Assembly (NCBI GenBank): GCA_914767715.1
Contig: OU612073.1
Span: 2,852,001-2,916,000, forward strand
Source of the DNA: Membranipora membranacea
Lineage: Eukaryota; Bryozoa; Gymnolaemata; Cheilostomatida; Membraniporidae
Direction of reading: 5' to 3'
Length of the DNA stretch: 64,000 bases
The translations under genes were made by a program, and so were the position numbers. The notes beneath the pieces were generated by a model. The model was not told where the DNA came from, ran no database searches, and saw only the letters and a list, made by a program, of their open reading frames with translations. Shown piece after piece: positions 11,320 to 23,085 of the stretch; the stretch's first letter is position 1; each line of letters opens with the position of its first letter.

Positions 11320-12970
11320 TCACTTCAATCCATCATCACTGAAGAAGGGGAACTCCAAGCCATTCTTCAAACTCCTTGGTGCAAACAAAAATAAACAAAA
11401 ATCCAAACAGCTGACGCTTAAAAACAAACAAAATGTTCTGACTGAGGATCCTGAAGGATGCACTGAACTACTAAATGGCTTTTTCCACAGCCAGTTCCAA
11501 GAAGGCTACCTGGCCAGAGACTTCGACCGAGGATGGAAACTGATGATGAATGCCTAGAGATAACAACAGATAGGGTGGCTAAGCTCATCCGAGAATTACC
11601 GAACGGAAAATCACCAGGGCCCGATAGAATCAGGAAGCCAGATATGCTAATTGACTTACCAACCACAGCCACATCACTGGCGCTGATCTACAAAGCGTCA
11701 CTGAACACAGGCAAACTCCCAGAACAGTGGTGGAAATCAGCCAATGTAACCCCTATACAAAAAGGAGGAGATTCTGAGACCCCTAACAATTATAGGCCTA
11801 TATCACTCACAAGTATCCCGTGTAAAAGGATGGAACACATAGTGTTGTATTTCCTGAACAACGAAAACCAACTGTGTGTCACCTATTATGACTTGGCAAA
11901 AACAGCAGATGATGGACACACCACTCACGCCATAGTTATGGACTTCAAAAAAGCTTTCAACAAAGTACCGCACCTGTTACTCCTTCAGAACCTAAAACAA
12001 ATACCAGGAATAAACACCCATCTCATCAACTGGATTCGTGATTTTCTATCTGACAGGAGACAATCTGTAGTACTCAAAGGGAAGAGTTCCCAAATGTGCA
12101 CGGTAACATCAGGGGTCCCGCAAGGATCAGTACTGGGCCCAACCCTGTTCCTGTGTTACATAAACGACCTGCCGGCTAGCCTGACCTGCAAAGTCAGTCT
12201 CTATGCCGACGACACACTGCTGTACTAAACTGTGGACGATCCCGAGGATGCTGCGAGGTTCCTAAAAACATTGAGGCAGTATATAACTGGTCAGAGAAGT
12301 GGAGAATGCCATTCAACGACAAGAATTGACACGCGATCAACTTTGGCAATGTGAACCCCAAGCTTACATATATGCTTGGTGACTCGCCTCTTGCCTGGAC
12401 AGCCAGCACTAAATACCTGGGTGTGACCATCCGATCAGACCTAAAATTTGATCAACACATCCAAGAAAAAATGTGGAAAATCCTAGGAGGCATCAAACAT
12501 CTGATGTATGGCGCACCAAAGAAAGCCAAGCTACTGGCATACACAAGCCTATGTAGGCCAATCCTCGAATTCGCAGACACAGTATGGGACCCATCCACCA
12601 AAACAACAGCTCAGAAGATAGAACTGGTGCAAAATGATGCCATCAGATTCATAGGCAACCTGAAGGGCCGTGGTGCAAGTGTGACCGAAGCCAGAAACCA
12701 GCTAGAAATTTGGTCGCTGGAAGAAAGGCGGAGAAATCATCGGCTGTGTCTGCTCACCAGAGTTCTTCAGAACGAGAACCAACACCATGCTCTCTCTAAA
12801 GCATAAGATGAAATTACCGAAGACAGGGACACGCTACAATGACCACCAGAGCAGCCGCCAGAGGTGAACCTAACTCTGTGGCCACAAACAAAAGTATTTA
12901 CCACGCTAGTTTCCTGCTTCGGACAATCCGATAGATGAGAGGGCAGAAAACCGCCCAACCCTAAATAGCG
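11320..12970 (+). mobile_element. Decayed non-LTR retrotransposon (LINE), ORF2 reverse-transcriptase region
   Basis: A 5'-truncated ORF2 remnant. Frame 11207-11557 carries an upstream piece ([20 protein letters not shown]). After a frame change, 11533-12228 carries the reverse transcriptase. A third frame, about 12265-12806, carries the region after the catalytic core (K-Y-L-G-V-T-I, R-P-I-L-E-F). No target-site duplication or tail was identified. Jockey/CR1-like by motif style; exact clade not determined. Confidence 0.85.
11533..12228 (+). pseudogene. Reverse-transcriptase domain of a dead LINE
   Basis: Ordered RT motifs: [35 protein letters not shown] and the catalytic Y-A-D-D-T. The usual D in A-F-D is N here. 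The stretch normally between the fingers and motif A appears shortened. A TAA directly after L-L-Y, a frameshift near 12265 and an in-frame TGA near 12327 end or interrupt the frame, so no full polymerase can be made. Confidence 0.9.
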
Positions 12971-13511
12971 CCATGCTGTTTAAACCACATTCCCTGGTCT
13001 AAACCCTGGTCCTAACATTTAGAGGCATCCCTAAACCGATTTCTTCGACAAATCAATAGGATGTGCTACCTCATCTGAGGTAAAGAAACTGAGGTAAGGA
13101 AGCATCATCATCTTCTTGATTAATTAATTTAATAATTGATCAGCTTTAACTTTTAACTTTATTTTATATTTAGAACCAACCACCACCATCACTACTATAC
13201 ATATTATCTCATTCATTAACTTTATTTTATTGCTGATCAATTAATGGTATAAGTTATGCAGCAAATATGGCCACTTTAGAAATGGTCTTCAATCTTGGGA
13301 TTGGGTCCCTTAGTATTTATTTATACATACATGTCATGTAATTCCTCCTATTGACATGGATGTCCTGCTCAGCTGTTGTGGTAAAACTGTTCTCTGGGAA
13401 ATGATGGCTTTCCACCACACATCTCTGCAAAAGAGCCATCCGCAATTCAAAATTACCCGTCCAACATGACTAACTGGCCATCCATATTACCAGTGTTACT
13501 GTTTTGAAAGT

Positions 13512-13700
13512 ATCAGGAATAGCTCAGTAGGTAGCGCGCACTCTTGACTGCAAGGTGTTGTGTTCGATCCTCAGTGGTGCCCACTGATTTAAATTACCGT
13601 TGGTCGCCAAATAGTCCTCTTCATTCCCAAATCGCTCACTCATTGATGGGTTTTAACAACATTCTGAGAGGGATTTTGGGATGAATTTTATTTGTAAGGC
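13512..13700 (+). mobile_element. tRNA-derived SINE
   Basis: Head aatagctcagtaggtagcg (A-box) followed by gtgttcgatcct (B-box) about 45 bp later, then an unrelated body. The flanking 12970-13511 and 13701-14224 show no gene; they are AT-rich intergenic DNA upstream of MRPL21. Confidence 0.6.
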
Positions 13701-14224
13701 CAAATGAACGATGATTTTTTGCGATATGATTGTGATGATTAGCTTAAAAAAGCATCTCTCATACAAGGGCAATCGACATTGTTGCATTACTGTTAATGCT
13801 GGATAAATTAATGGATAATCAGAAAGATCATGTATTTTAAAAAAAACCAGTCACCCGTAAATCTCTTATGTGGGAAAGGTACATAGTTAAGACGTCCATA
13901 GGCCTAAGTAAATGTATACCTTGCAAACACCAAACTGCTTTTGGATGTTATATTTGTCATCACTGCCAACAAGCTCTTAAAAACTGTCTAGCCTAGGCCT
14001 ATGGTTAAATGGAGCTTTCGCAAGAGAGATAATTCTTCATATAGTTTGGCCGCTGTGCCTTTTCAGTGTTGATCATTGATGATATTGATTCCTTTCTGTT
14101 TTTTTTATGTTTCAATTTTTTTTCTGGCACTTAGTGCAAAACATTTCCATTGAGATGAATTTGGTTGCCAATAAAAAGTATATATATTAGGATTTATCTG
14201 TTTTATTACAGATTGTCAGGAACA

Positions 14225-17200
14225 ATGTCTCTGCGGGCAATTTTACATCATACGTTACTGAAGCCATCCTCAGTTGCAGCTCAACTTAAAAATGTGATTT
14301 GTCAGGCGTCCATTCCAGGTTAGTTTTCAAAACACGCTAGGTTTACATTTTTAGATCCACTATCTGTTTAAGCTTACTAGGTAAAAATCTTGTTGTTGCG
14401 GCGCCATCAGACCAATTCTAGAAAACTTGTAATTCATTTAATGTATTTGCTCATAAATTGTCTTATATATCCTCTATGTATGTGTTTGTGTGTCTATCTA
14501 TCATGTATCTATCATTGCAATAACGATCGCATTAGGCTTGTAAATTGAAAAAAAAGAAGATAAGAATTATGAGTTGTTATGTCTCATAAAAAAAGCTTAC
14601 AAAAGCTCTTCTTTCACATCTCAGTCCTACACTTTTGGCTCTAAAAATCACAGGTCTACAAGAGGATATTCTAAAAGTATTGATGGCTTGGATTGCTGCT
14701 TATTTTTGTGCCATTCATTGACAGTAGTCATGTTCAAAAGTGATAATCCAAAACAATAATATATAAGACTATTCCATTATAATATATCCTTAGCTGCTGT
14801 CAGTATTATAATTGCTGCTATCACCGCTGATTTCAGAACTCGCTCAAAGATCTGCAATATCCACATGTGTAACTCTCCGCCAACGAGGACAAAGGAACCG
14901 TCACCCTCTAGATTATGAGATTGAGCCCGTTTCCAAATCACTGGATGTCAAACAAATTCAATCAGGTTTGTTCTGCTACTTACTATTATGACTTTTTTCG
15001 TTAAAGTAATATGTTTGAAACGAGGGCTATAGCTTGTTACTGTAGGATATGTGACGCCTCCCCAAACTTGGTAACATATTGAAGGTCTCAGTCTGATTAA
15101 GAGCACCATGGCAACCTTTTAAATAACCTATGGACGCAGTTGAAACCATTTGCTTTGCTAAAATGAAAATTCTCCTCGACTTTTCTGAACGTCTAAAGTT
15201 GTTCCCTCTTTAAGGCGCTATTATGTATACAAGCAAGCAAATATCACAATCCCAAAAGCCCTACCATAGCCCTACCATCGACTTTTTTTTAAAACGAAAA
15301 TAAATTTACAATAAACTTATGTTTCAATGAGTAAACTAGTACCTGAAACCTTGCATGTTTCTTTTTATGATCTGTAGATGTTCTCAACAATGTGCAAAAC
15401 CAGATATCTTCACAGACACATGGTAGATTGTTTGCTGTTGTCCATCTCAATGGCTTTCAGTTCAAAGTAACAGAAGGTGATATGATTCTTGTACAGACAA
15501 GTGGATACTTTGCTGATGTCGGCGAACGAATCTTCTTAGAAAAAGTATGCATCGGGTAAAACATTATTCTATTTTGTTACTGATACTGTTAAAATTCCAC
15601 AACTTCAATGTGATTGACAAAAATGTGAATGTCATGTAAGGAGAAAATATTCTGACAAACAAAAACACCAATTTATCAGCTGATGTTGTTTCTCATTGGT
15701 AGTATTGCTGCCTTCTTCAAAATGATGGTTTACTTCTCTCCCTTTTACCTGCTTTTTGGTCTTTATTTTGATGTAGGTGCTGGCTGTCGGTGGATCTGAC
15801 TTCTCACTTATTGGTCGTCCTTTGTTAGAGTAAGTTGAGTTTTCCTCCAGGGTAACATTGAAATTTATGTTGTGCTCAAGAAATTAAATTAAATTTAAAG
15901 TAGGCCTACTACTTGTTTTCCACATATAAAATGGTAAATTTCATGAAACCGATTCTCTAATGATTTATCATTGATATGAATGTAATTTGTAAACACAGCT
16001 AGAGCAATATATATATATATATCGAGTACATAGATAAGAGTTGTCATACCCTCAGTGAAGTAGGACAACTCTCAAATTACTCTGAACTATTTATGTGTGA
16101 CAAAGGAGATCGGAACCCAACGCTCAGATATGAGATATATCCCAAACTCCAAAGTAATCCACTAGTGAACCATACACAGGTTACTAGTAGACATAAACAC
16201 ACTAAAGGAACAACAGTAGCTCAGTACATGTTTAATATAGAGGTCTACCCTACAACCCTAAATAACTATCTTCTTTGGCTATTTTGTCTGAACACAAAAA
16301 GATATGGCAAGTATGCTGTCAAAGAAGAGCGTTTACACTCCTTTGAACAAGCAGCATTTTCAAAATATTTAGTTTCATATTATCCATCCTACACTGTTTT
16401 CATAATATGTATTTTTGTAGTAATGTCAGGATAGAAGCCACTGTTATCGAGAAAACTTTAAGCCATAGTCGTGCCTCATTCTTCTATCTCCGAAGGAAAA
16501 ATGTGCGCCGAATGAAATGTGAGTAAGACTTCTGATGTTATTTTAAGGTTGTTAATGAGAGCTATGTATCACAGTTGCTCATGTCAAACAAGTCGGCTGA
16601 CGTAGTCTTAGACCACAGACTGCAGCTAAGCCTCAATTATTAGAAGTTTCAGCAGCCTATGCTCTTAGACTACCGCTGAAGGAATGCATGGTCATACCGA
16701 GAAATAGGTATCATGATGTGATTAAGTCTGTCCAACAAGTACATTGACACAGTGGAACAAAATCCTGTGTGATCCTTGTTTCATTGTCTTAAAATACCCT
16801 ATATCTTTTTGGGTCTGTTTATCACATTTTATCTTGGTCAGACACTTGATGTGGAATCTTTTGAGGTTATATAGTCTGGCAATCAAGTTATTGTTGCTAT
16901 AGTCTTGGGAAATTTTGACTGACAGAACATAAACTCTTGTGAACAGGGAGGTTGGCCTGACAGACATTCACCTGAGATATATTCAGTGTTTCTATTTTCT
17001 GTGCCTCATCAAGGACACATATATGCACAAGTGTACAAACAAATACACATACACCGCATACTCAGTTGGGCACAATGGGAAGATGATGTTTGATAAAGTT
17101 GGTCTGTATTTGAATAACTCCCCTTGTACTGATATCTGCAGTCAAAACACCCCTGCAGCTATCAGTCAGTAGAGGGGGAGCAACTCCAAATGAAGAAAAA

Positions 17201-17452
17201 CTGAATTAAATACGAAAAATTCTAGTGGTCACATAAAACGACTTATTTGATTGCCCTATTCAAGGATACAGGTGGATACACAAGAAAACGCTGCCGATAT
17301 ATAGATATTGATTTAATTTATTTTTTAATTTATTGATTTCCTTTATTTTTTAATTTATTGATTTCCTTTATTTTTTAGTGTTACAAGAATTCCGTACAAT
17401 CCTGAGAGTTAACAGTATAGAGGTGGCTGGTATAGATCAAGAGGTTGACTGA
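14225..17452 (+). CDS. MRPL21: Mitochondrial large-subunit ribosomal protein bL21m
   Basis: Structural protein of the mitochondrial 39S subunit. Exons 14225-14318, 14837-14965, 15378-15544, 15777-15829, 16421-16518 and 17379-17452 join in frame to 204 residues, close to the roughly 205 of the human protein. The ATG at 14225 starts a basic, Ser/Leu-rich presequence suited to mitochondrial import. The L21 core follows: G-R-L-F-A-V-V-H-L-N-G-F-Q-F-K-V, D-M-I-L-V-Q, V-L-A-V-G-G-S-D-F-S-L-I-G-R-P-L-L and V-R-I-E-A-T-V-I-E-K-T. A basic R-R-K-N-V-R-R-M-K stretch and the conserved end I-L-R-V-N-S-I-E-V complete it. The junction codons are rebuilt across introns of phases 1, 1, 0, 2 and 1. It lies head to head with CSTF2, separated by repeats. 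Confidence 0.95.
17316..17376. repeat. Two-copy ~30-bp T-rich duplication at the last MRPL21 acceptor
   Basis: The words ttttttaatttattgatttc and cctttattttt occur twice in tandem directly before the acceptor of the final exon, extending its polypyrimidine tract. Confidence 0.7.
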
Positions 17453-17600
17453 GGGTCATGTGTATCTTGAGAAGTTGTGCTTTGTATGTTTGACATTATG
17501 TCTTGAATTGTGCCAGCTTTTTTATTCCCAATTTTTTGGTCGTTTTGAATTTCTTTGGTTACAAGCTACCAGCCATTTGAGCTGCGCTAGATTATGGTGT

Positions 17601-17606
17601 AATAAA
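17601..17606 (+). promoter_or_regulatory. Candidate poly(A) signal of MRPL21 (AATAAA)
   Basis: AATAAA 149 bp after the MRPL21 stop codon. Beyond it, 17607-19290 is AT-rich and shows no feature I can support. Confidence 0.55.
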
Positions 17607-19289
17607 TCAGCTATATTAATGAGACCATAACTCTTACTATTGGTGTTCCAAAAGGATAGTGTGTTGATCGTGTTAAACGCTTATGAAATGACAGTTTTGC
17701 TAATAATGTATAGAGGCACTACAGGGCTGGACAATCCAAAGATTATAATCTATTAAAACATTCTGGGTCGAAGATATCTAGATGTTTCATCTTATTTGAG
17801 CACAGCTAACTGACCATCAAATGTTTCTGCCCTGCTTGTTTCCCTGATCATGCACCGCTTTAGATGCATGTTGGACTGAAAGCACCCACAGCTAATTAAA
17901 GAAGCCCCCTACCCTTAGTTAGCACTGCAATGAGTTAATACATTATGCTGAATGCTGCAATGGTACATATTTATTCGTTTGTATCCTCTAAGGTGAATAT
18001 GGTGCTGAATTAAAAACAGAACTATAGGGTCTTAGGCTGCCATTATGTGCAATAAAGTTGTTATAACCTTCTATCTTTATACATGTATATTAGTCAGGGA
18101 AGTGTTCTTGAATGAGAGGATATTTATTATAAATATGAGGCATATGGATTGGTAAAATATTTATTAAATCGTGTTTTGATAAGCAAATAAGATAATCAAA
18201 GTGCACCTGTTGTGTCGGCCGAATAATTCCGCTGCTTTAGCTATTGCCTGAGACCTAGTAACCTTGCAAATACATCTGTGTCATATAATCATGTTAGTTG
18301 CTTAGTCTTTGACTGTAGGCAATCTTCATAATGGGCTGGACGTCAATATTGACATTATTATATAAATTGCTCCAGTTATAACTATCAGCAATTCCTTCTG
18401 TGCCAGCAATTAATAATTGACATATAGAAAAAAATTAATATCGAATATGTAGTGAATGCACTACATCTCCACACTGTACTAATATTGTGATATTATTGTG
18501 TGCTCTCAGAGGAAACTTGGTGGCTCTTTCAGTGCAACTGTCCGGATCAATTTACTCTCCAAGAGTACACTATGTAAACTGCATAATATTTACTTTAGCA
18601 TTAGATCCATTGAGTGTGTAATTGCTATATAATTGTTGGATTTTGATTTCCTGTCGAATTCGTTGGTTGTTTTGTTGGTGCATTGGACAGACATGCTCAG
18701 TCATCCTAACCTTTCATTCATAATCATTGATCGCTTTTGAAGTAGAGCATTTATCCACCAAAATTATCTCCCATTTTGTTTTGATCGCGATCTTTCAGTA
18801 TTTTGATCTTGTATTTATTTTAAAGAGGGATCTAAGGCTATGATTGTGCTGCCAGCTTGTTTGCTGTCAATGAGATAAGTAGGGTGACAGAATAAACACT
18901 CCGATGAGGTCGCAGTTTCTAGCTGCTAATCTTTTAAGTGAGCATTGAAAGTTGAATTTGCCCGCATTCCAGTGTTTGGTGCATCAATCTTAACCTTGAG
19001 GCGTGATGCAAGTGTTACTACGAGTTTTTTTTCTGATTTCTCATTAAATAGACTGTAACTTCTTAACATGGCTGATGGCTGATATAAACCGGCAGCGGAA
19101 AAGTAGAAAGGTAAGTTTTTTCTTGTAGTGTTGGCTCGGAACATGATTTATAAAACCTGCGTCAGTGAATAATCTGCTACACTTCCTTCATTTTCAGTGC
19201 GCATATTTCTTTCATTGGATATTATAAATAATGTGTCATTCGTTCATCTTGGGGGAGAAGTCCAAGAACTTACATGATCCCCTATAAAA

Positions 19290-19675
19290 GAATTCAGTTC
19301 AAATGAGTTCTTAGTATAATTTTTGTTTTGACTTGCACCTGGCAGCAAACAAAATTACTTTTAAAATGAAAAACTTTCATTTGCAATTCTGTGCCTCCTG
19401 TGATTTTCAGCCTCGTTTTTCTCGGGGCAGAAGTGCAATATGTACCCGCACCTTCATAAAAATTCAGTTTAATTGAGTCTATAGTATAAATTTGTGTTCC
19501 CGAATTGCCCCAGGCAGCAAAGAAAACTGCAAATTTTAAAAAGCAAATTTTCATAACCTGTGAGTAATCATAGTTAGGGAAGGTTGGAGGGAATATCCCA
19601 CCCTCCCTGTTGCAATAGAATGAGAACTTTCATTGCAATTATGTGCCTCCTGTAATGTTTCAGCCTCACTTTGAT
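19290..19675. repeat. Diverged ~170-bp local duplication carrying splice-acceptor-like ends
   Basis: 19290-19380 resembles 19460-19553 (ttcagtt..aattgagt, cagcaaa, aaactttcat-like words). 19370-19410 resembles 19625-19670 (aaactttcat, ttgcaatt, tgtgcctcctgt, ttcagcctc). The second copy of the latter supplies the acceptor of the exon at 19664. Confidence 0.6.
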
Positions 19676-20596
19676 GAGATAGACTTTGTGGCTCTGTTCA
19701 ACAGACCGCCCCCTATCCTCATCACATCAGCGTGTGGAGACAACTTCTCCTCGTCTGAGAGCTCAACAGCTAGTGGGTGTGTCAGCAGCGAACCGCTGAA
19801 GCGGAACTTCCCGCGATTGGCTGTTACTAGAGGCAGCCTCAGAGAGAGGCTCAATTATGACGCCAGAAGGTTAGTAATGACAGATCTTGAAGGTATTGTT
19901 GGAGACCCTTGAGCCAAGCCAATCTACCTGCGACATAGCCTTGTGACATAGTCTATCTCTGCAGCACAGTGATGGTGGCGCTGCCGTCCATCAAGAAAAA
20001 CAACTCCCAGAGTTCAAGGTTATGAGAGATCAAAGCCAGCGTTCCATTTAGGCCCAATTACTTCTACTTATGGGTTTCTATTGTTATCCCAATTTTGGTA
20101 CTCAGTTTAGGTGAATTAATTCAGGCCCTATGCTGAAGAGACGAACGTATGCCTCATCAGATCGCGCATGCTCAGAATGTCCTTGAGCAACTACCAGTCC
20201 TCAACATAACTACAAGTGATACCATCGAATTTCCATGTATTTGACTAATGTTTATAAGAATGCAATGAATATTGGAATATTTGCCCTCTGCTTTTATTTT
20301 GTACTTACAAATTTATACAGATAGTAGTTTGGTCAGTTGTCTATCCTTGTCACAATCCTTATGTTTGATGTATCTCTAGGCTAGAAAGCAGCAAGGAAGA
20401 ACAAAGTTGGACTAAAAAGGGACAGGCACCTGTTCAGCGACGTCATACACTCAGTATGCCTACTGTCAGTTTCATCGAAAATACACCATCAACCTCACAT
20501 GACATGCAGCGTGGCAATGCAAGGAGAATTATAAAACATAAGAATGACAAGGCCAGAATACGGATACGGATGGAATTTAGTGATGTGAGCCAGTAA
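19664..20596 (+). CDS. Unrecognised gene, two C-terminal exons
   Basis: Exons 19664-19869 and 20380-20596 join in phase 2 and end at TAA. The visible 140 residues start P-H-F-D-E-I-D-F-V-A-L-F and contain a Ser-rich stretch. Basic segments follow: L-K-R-N-F-P-R-L, R-R-H-T-L-S-M (a possible basophilic-kinase site) and A-R-R-I-I-K-H. The last ten or so residues alternate basic and hydrophobic (K-A-R-I-R-I-R-M-E-F). No domain recognised. Upstream exons were not found in 17453-19663, so the start is unknown. Coding status is supported by the related exon on the opposite strand at 30491-30703, which conserves the H-T-L-S, N-T-P-S-T-S and D-K-A-R-I-R-I-R-M-E words. Confidence 0.6.
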
Positions 20597-20888
20597 AGGC
20601 TTGAACAGTTTTGAGACATCACACGACTACAGACTACAAAATATATGGCGGGTAGCACAGCATATTTTATTACTGCTGACTTGAGCTTTGTTGTGATCCA
20701 CAAAACTAGGTAGTGTTTGTATTGCCTCGGACTACGTGATCTTGAGGCCTCTTGCATGTTCTTTTTCTTCTAGGTTGATCTTCAAATAACAACAGATCTC
20801 TATCATAATATATGACTGCTCTTAAATTTGATCAAAAAAATGACAATTTTTTTTTCATACCTCTGCTGCGATAATATTCATAATCAGA

Positions 20889-21176
20889 TACATCAATACA
20901 TCAGTACATCAGTACATCAGTACATCAGTACATCAGTACATCAGTACATCAGTACATCAGTACATCAGTACATCAGTACATCAGTACATCAGTACATCAG
21001 TACATCAGTACATCAGTACATCAGTACATCAGTACATCAGTACATCAGTACATCAGTACATCAGTACATCAGTACATCAGTACATCAGTACATCAGTACA
21101 TCAGTACATCAGTACATCAGTACATCAGTACATCAGTACATCAGTACATCAGTACATCAGTACATCAATACATCAA
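20889..21176. repeat. Pure 8-bp tandem repeat (tacatcag)n, about 36 copies
   Basis: 288 bp of tacatcag units. Only the edge units (near 20889 and 21160-21176) carry tacatcaa. Eight is not a multiple of three, so all three frames read as a 24-bp, eight-residue repeat without stops. The open frame over it is an artefact. Confidence 0.95.
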
Positions 21177-21539
21177 TTATAAGACATAATGATATTATGT
21201 ATTATTTCATTTGTATGATTTGTATGGGATGAGTTTACCTTGTCAGCCAAAGTTTTCGCCATACATTTACTAAAACTGGAAGGTTTCGACATAGTTCAAT
21301 CTGAAACAGTCTAAAGAATCAAATCGTTGCACCATCAAGTAAGAGCATTTCTATCATTCGAAAATGAAACTCATGATCAACTTCAGCTATACCTCTCTAT
21401 AAATGTTAAGACCTATTATAGATACACACAATGAACAATGAACAATGAAAGGGAGTTCATTGATACACAACTATCTCTGTCCACTGGTTTAAAGGGATTA
21501 TATGAGAAAGAACGTCTCATCAACATTTCATATATCACA

Positions 21540-21790
21540 GGAGTATTAACAGAACGAGCCAATAGCACTTCTACACTATATTATCCTAAATCTGCATAGT
21601 TTTAATTACACACAACACACAACACTGCGACACTTAACATGGCATTCTTATTATCCGGTACTTATGACAAACCCTTTTTGATTACGCTGAAGGGCAAAAA
21701 AAGGCAGGTGTCTTGATTGCTCACTTTTCTCCGCTTTATCCTGTTTGGGTAGCGGGTGCCTGCCAAAGACTTTACTTTGTCTAATCCTGT
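21540..21790. repeat. Copy A of a diverged direct duplication (partner 29770-29985)
   Basis: Shared words in the same order: agaac..ccaatagca, cctaaatctgcata, gtacttat.acaaa.cctttt, gcaggtgtctt.attgctcac, agcgggtgcctgc.aaagactttact. The interval 20597-24445 holds this, the 8-bp repeat, the minisatellite near 23000 and no supported gene. Confidence 0.65.
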
Positions 21791-22914
21791 CATGAGCTTC
21801 GTCTTCACTGAGGTGTCTTGGTTGTAAGAAAGTAGACGAGACAAGGCAATGGGTATAACACCATAACCATGCAGTGATAACTGATTACAGCAGATAATAC
21901 TAGTTGTCCCCTCCCGTTTCAATAATTTTTTATTATGCGCAACATTTCACAATCATTCAAGCATTTCTTATCTTTGATCATGTGCGCCATGTGTGTATTG
22001 TTCAAACTGTATGTACTTTGTATTTTCCGAAATATTAGGTTAATACCTTATATTTATTGTTTGTAATGTCCTTCCTTCCCATGAAACAGTTTTGTTCCCA
22101 ACAATAGAAAGTCTAGGTTAAAAAGTTTGTTCCCCGTATTAGGGGTTGCTTAGAATTAGAAATACTCACCTGCCTCTATGAGAGCTGTTCAACGAAAAAA
22201 GAATTATTTGTTTGTTTTATCGATTTGACACCCAAGGCTGCCATAAATATTGACCATTAACACATAAATACATTTTCGTATAAGTATTATGAATAGGTTG
22301 TGTTTTTACAAATTTTTCTTTTTATTTGCACATATATTATTTGTATGTTTACAATATGGACCGGATTTGTTGACAAATATAATAATGATGCTGTAACAAT
22401 CAAATCCAGCTGGGGAAAGATCAGTCAGCGTAATATAGGATAGGCATCACAATGTAGAAATCTTAAGCTGAATATATTATTTAGGGTATTGGGGCTTGTT
22501 ATTTGGGATTTCTGTGGAATAACTCCGCAATCTGAAAAATACTGTTGCTGCATATAACTTCACTAATTAGTCTGATAACTTAAGAAAATACTATATTATA
22601 AAGCATGAGGTCTCAAACTTGCCCAAAACAAAACAACATACTGTGTTCGATATCAGCGATTCCAATGAGCAAAGTACATCGTTATGGCGAAAGAGTCGAA
22701 AAAAAATTTATAGAGCAGCTACTTTGCCCCAACTTTGTTAAATTTAAGAGAAATTATCAACTGGAATTGTGGGCGTTCATTTGCCTAATTTAGTTTCAAT
22801 GTGGGTTCTAAAGTTTAAACTCAAGCTGGTAATATTTCAATCCAGAATTATCCAAACCCACTCAAATTAAAAGTCGTGCAACATAGAACATAAATTCACA
22901 GACAGCATCTAGTT

Positions 22915-23000
22915 CTATCCTTTATTTATATCGAGCCTTTGGGATGAATTGAATTCCAGGTCCTGGCGCCAGAGTGAATCCCTATTTGTACTGGTACTGA
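22915..23000 (-). repeat. Copy of a 3'-UTR-like segment (partner 30400-30490)
   Basis: On the - strand both copies share gaattcaattcat or aattcaattcatcac, then gat(g)ctgtct, after a common agg..tca.tctgg start. At 30400-30490 this follows the stop codon of the inverted exon copy. Here the adjacent exon is not recognisable and a simple repeat takes its place. Confidence 0.5.
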
Positions 23001-23085
23001 CCCTGGTACTGTTACTGGTACTGACACTGGTACTGATACTGGTACTGACACTGATACAGACACTGGTACTGGTACTTGTGATGGT
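22985..23085. repeat. Degenerate (ctggta/ctgaca)n minisatellite
   Basis: Hexanucleotide units actggt, actgac, actgat and variants over about 100 bp. Both antisense frames stay open across it and read Val-Pro-Val-Ser or Ser-Thr-Ser repeats. I treat these as repeat translation, not a gene. Confidence 0.8.

Noticed and set aside
11533-12806. Active reverse transcriptase
   Set aside because: Stop codons, frameshifts and a shortened core show it is dead.
16093-16434. 113-codon open frame on the + strand
   Set aside because: Lies in the fourth MRPL21 intron and runs over the acceptor of exon 5 in a different frame. AT-rich, no recognisable domain.
18926-19144. 72-codon frame on the - strand
   Set aside because: No recognisable domain, no supporting splice sites; the region looks intergenic.
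20828-21232. 134-codon His/Gln/Tyr/Ile/Ser/Thr repeat protein
   Set aside because: Pure translation of an 8-bp tandem repeat; equally open in the other + strand frames.
21662-21922. 86-codon frame on the - strand
   Set aside because: Lies in a duplicated segment (partner 29770-29985) whose other copy does not keep this frame.
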